A DNA stretch of 5,553 nucleotides from Candidatus Margulisiibacteriota bacterium (GTDB lineage: Bacteria; Margulisbacteria; WOR-1; O2-12-FULL-45-9): contig JAHIZU010000158.1 of assembly GCA_018814265.1 (NCBI GenBank), forward strand, positions 1 through 5,553. Direction: 5' to 3'. This document shows, piece after piece, positions 4,170-5,553 of the stretch; positions within the stretch are counted from its first letter, which is position 1, and each line of letters opens with the position of its first letter. The notes under the pieces were generated by a model that did no database searches, had not been told where the DNA came from, and saw only the letters and a program-made list of their open reading frames with translations. The position numbers were made by a program, and so were the translations under genes.

Positions 4170-5553
4170 TTAGAATTTTATAAGCTCCTTTAACTGCTTC
4201 TTGGCTTCTTCTTTAGCCTTTTCTTTTTCTTCTTCAATTTTCTTTTGGGCCTCTTGCTCTAGCCGCTGTTTTTCTTCGTCAACCTTCTTTTGTGCGGCCT
4301 GCTCAATCTCAACCTTTTTAGCTTCGATCTTCACCTTGAGCTTGCCCACGGCTTTTTCAAAGGGTTTTTCCAGGATTGGGAAGGGGATCGGCTTCTTTAG
4401 GCTGCCTTTAAGCTCAAAAGTTGCCAACAACCAGCCATTATCATCTCGCAGGAGATCGTATTCTTTTGACAAATCTTTGGTCAGGAGCGGTGAACCTTTA
4501 AGGGTCAGGCGATTACCGGAAACATACTTAAGGTTTGCCAGGTCAAGCCCGCCCTTGAACTCAACATTAATGTCATGGTCCTTAAGCGAGAGGTCCTTTA
4601 CATCAACCACCTGATCTTTCATGGTAAACGCGGCTGACAGCTCAGAGATCTTCAGGTCCTGCTTGAGGGCTGCCAGCTTGAGCTTATCCGCGATCGCATC
4701 GACCGTTTTTAGGCGCTTCAATTCTCCGTCTTTTAGGGAGAGCGAGCCTGAGGCTACAGCATTGGCCATAATGTCTGGTACTTCAACGCCCTGGCCTGTC
4801 AATTTTAATGACAGATCAAGATTGCCGTAAACCTTATCTAAAAGATCTTTATAGTCAGACAATTTGGTCAGGAAGGTAGAAACCACGGCGTTTGAAAAAG
4901 GGGCGGCGTTAAATCCGGAAACCTTAAGGTTCGCATTGTAGCCCAGGCCGGAGGCGCGCAAGTCTAGGTTGGCGGCGCCGGAGACTGTTCCATCATATAT
5001 CTTAATTTCTCGAATGTCAACGGCAAATTGTTTGTTAAGCAAAGCCAAGCCAAGCTTAGCTTTGTCGACTTGAAAATTGAGTAAGGTGAGCTGGCCGATG
5101 TCGATTGTGCCTTGAACCCTTAGTTTGGCCGGGAGACTGGCCATGATCTTGTTTATGGTTTTTGTCAATTCGCCGCGCACAGCTTTCTTTTTTGCTTTCG
5201 GCGCCGTTGCCCCGGCGGTAAAAACCGCCAGCAGGGGATCGATCTCCAGCTTGTTAGAAGAGATCGAGAAATCAATCCAGGGGCCAGTCTTAAGGTTGGA
5301 AACTTTGGCTGAGATATCAGCTTTTTCCCCGGCTATTCCAAGGGCCAGGGAGGGGATGTTGTACACGCCGCCCTTTAGATCGATCCCGACCTTGCCGGCT
5401 AAAGATAGGGGAATATCCTTTCCTTTATAGTTTGCAGTAGCGGAAAACTTAAGGGCAATCGGTTTTAGCGTGGCTAGCGTAAAACCAGAAATGGTCAAAT
5501 CGCCATTTTTAAGCTCTGTGCTGGTGTTGGTGCCGTAATCAACGTAAGTGATC
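4170..5553 (-). CDS. AsmA-like envelope protein, 5' end beyond window
   Basis: AsmA-family proteins are anchored in the inner membrane and extend across the periplasm. Several are thought to help move lipid to the outer membrane. The frame is open from the right edge to TAA at 4172-4170, giving 460 residues of the C-terminal part. It shows repeated amphipathic beta segments (DLTISGFTLATLKP, GKVGIDLKGGVYNIPSLALG) and the AsmA C-terminal signature, LSLKLTGQG followed by GSLSLKDGELKRLKTVDAI and the later DLSLKDHDINVEFKGGLDL, FELKGSLKKPIPFPIL. The last 60 residues are a Lys/Glu/Ala/Gln-rich coiled coil ending KKQLKELIKF. A TTG at 5498 could be mistaken for a start, but it has no ribosome binding site and 18 in-frame codons precede it, so the gene is partial. 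AsmA membership is confident, but the exact subfamily is not. Confidence 0.85.
   Translation of the reverse strand, partial: ITYVDYGTNTSTELKNGDLTISGFTLATLKPIALKFSATANYKGKDIPLSLAGKVGIDLKGGVYNIPSLALGIAGEKADISAKVSNLKTGPWIDFSISSNKLEIDPLLAVFTAGATAPKAKKKAVRGELTKTINKIMASLPAKLRVQGTIDIGQLTLLNFQVDKAKLGLALLNKQFAVDIREIKIYDGTVSGAANLDLRASGLGYNANLKVSGFNAAPFSNAVVSTFLTKLSDYKDLLDKVYGNLDLSLKLTGQGVEVPDIMANAVASGSLSLKDGELKRLKTVDAIADKLKLAALKQDLKISELSAAFTMKDQVVDVKDLSLKDHDINVEFKGGLDLANLKYVSGNRLTLKGSPLLTKDLSKEYDLLRDDNGWLLATFELKGSLKKPIPFPILEKPFEKAVGKLKVKIEAKKVEIEQAAQKKVDEEKQRLEQEAQKKIEEEKEKAKEEAKKQLKELIKF

Noticed and set aside
3949..4173. 74-codon plus-strand frame rich in Ile, Asp and Arg
   Set aside because: Most of it is the translated octamer repeat, giving IIR/SD-like repeats of amino acids. 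It has no convincing ribosome site.
5496..5498. TTG as the start of the AsmA-like gene
   Set aside because: No ribosome binding site precedes it, and the frame stays open for 18 more codons to the edge with AsmA-like sequence. The real start must be outside the window.

Overview
The window looks like a piece of chromosome from a Gram-negative-type bacterium of moderate GC content with short intergenic gaps. The evidence is a secreted protein with a signal peptide, an AsmA-type envelope protein, sigma-70-style promoters and strong AGGAGG ribosome binding sites. I cannot name the species. Several small proteins resemble no family I know, which would fit a poorly sampled or uncultured lineage, but that is inference.

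Layout, left to right. Positions 1-971 (minus) hold the first 323 codons of tuf (EF-Tu), cut by the left edge. A tRNA-Thr(GGT) lies just upstream at 1064-1136 (minus), the same order as thrT-tufB in E. coli, with a consensus promoter between the two. Positions 1137-1268 form a divergent promoter region containing an array of 8-bp repeats. Next is a plus-strand gene for an unrecognised 132-residue protein (1269-1667), possibly followed by a coupled 28-codon ORF. Facing it on the minus strand is a slipin (SPFH)-pyrE pair with ATGA overlap (3005 down to 1747). Further right, still on the minus strand, are two tiny two-helix membrane proteins in one operon (3547 down to 3099), a secreted SH3-like protein (3945 down to 3616), a 104-bp palindromic patch of the same 8-bp repeats (4058-4161), and the C-terminal 460 residues of an AsmA-like protein that enters from beyond the right edge.

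Apart from tuf/tRNA-Thr and pyrE, most genes concern the membrane or envelope: slipin, two small membrane proteins, an exported SH3-like protein and AsmA. Transcription units are packed tightly. In two places an intrinsic terminator physically overlaps the promoter or ribosome binding site of the next unit. The most unusual non-coding signal is the octamer (CAGATTAT-like) repeat family, present twice. I see no CRISPR array, transposase, phage gene or recognisable defence system, and no convincing novel multi-gene system beyond the small-protein and repeat observations listed.
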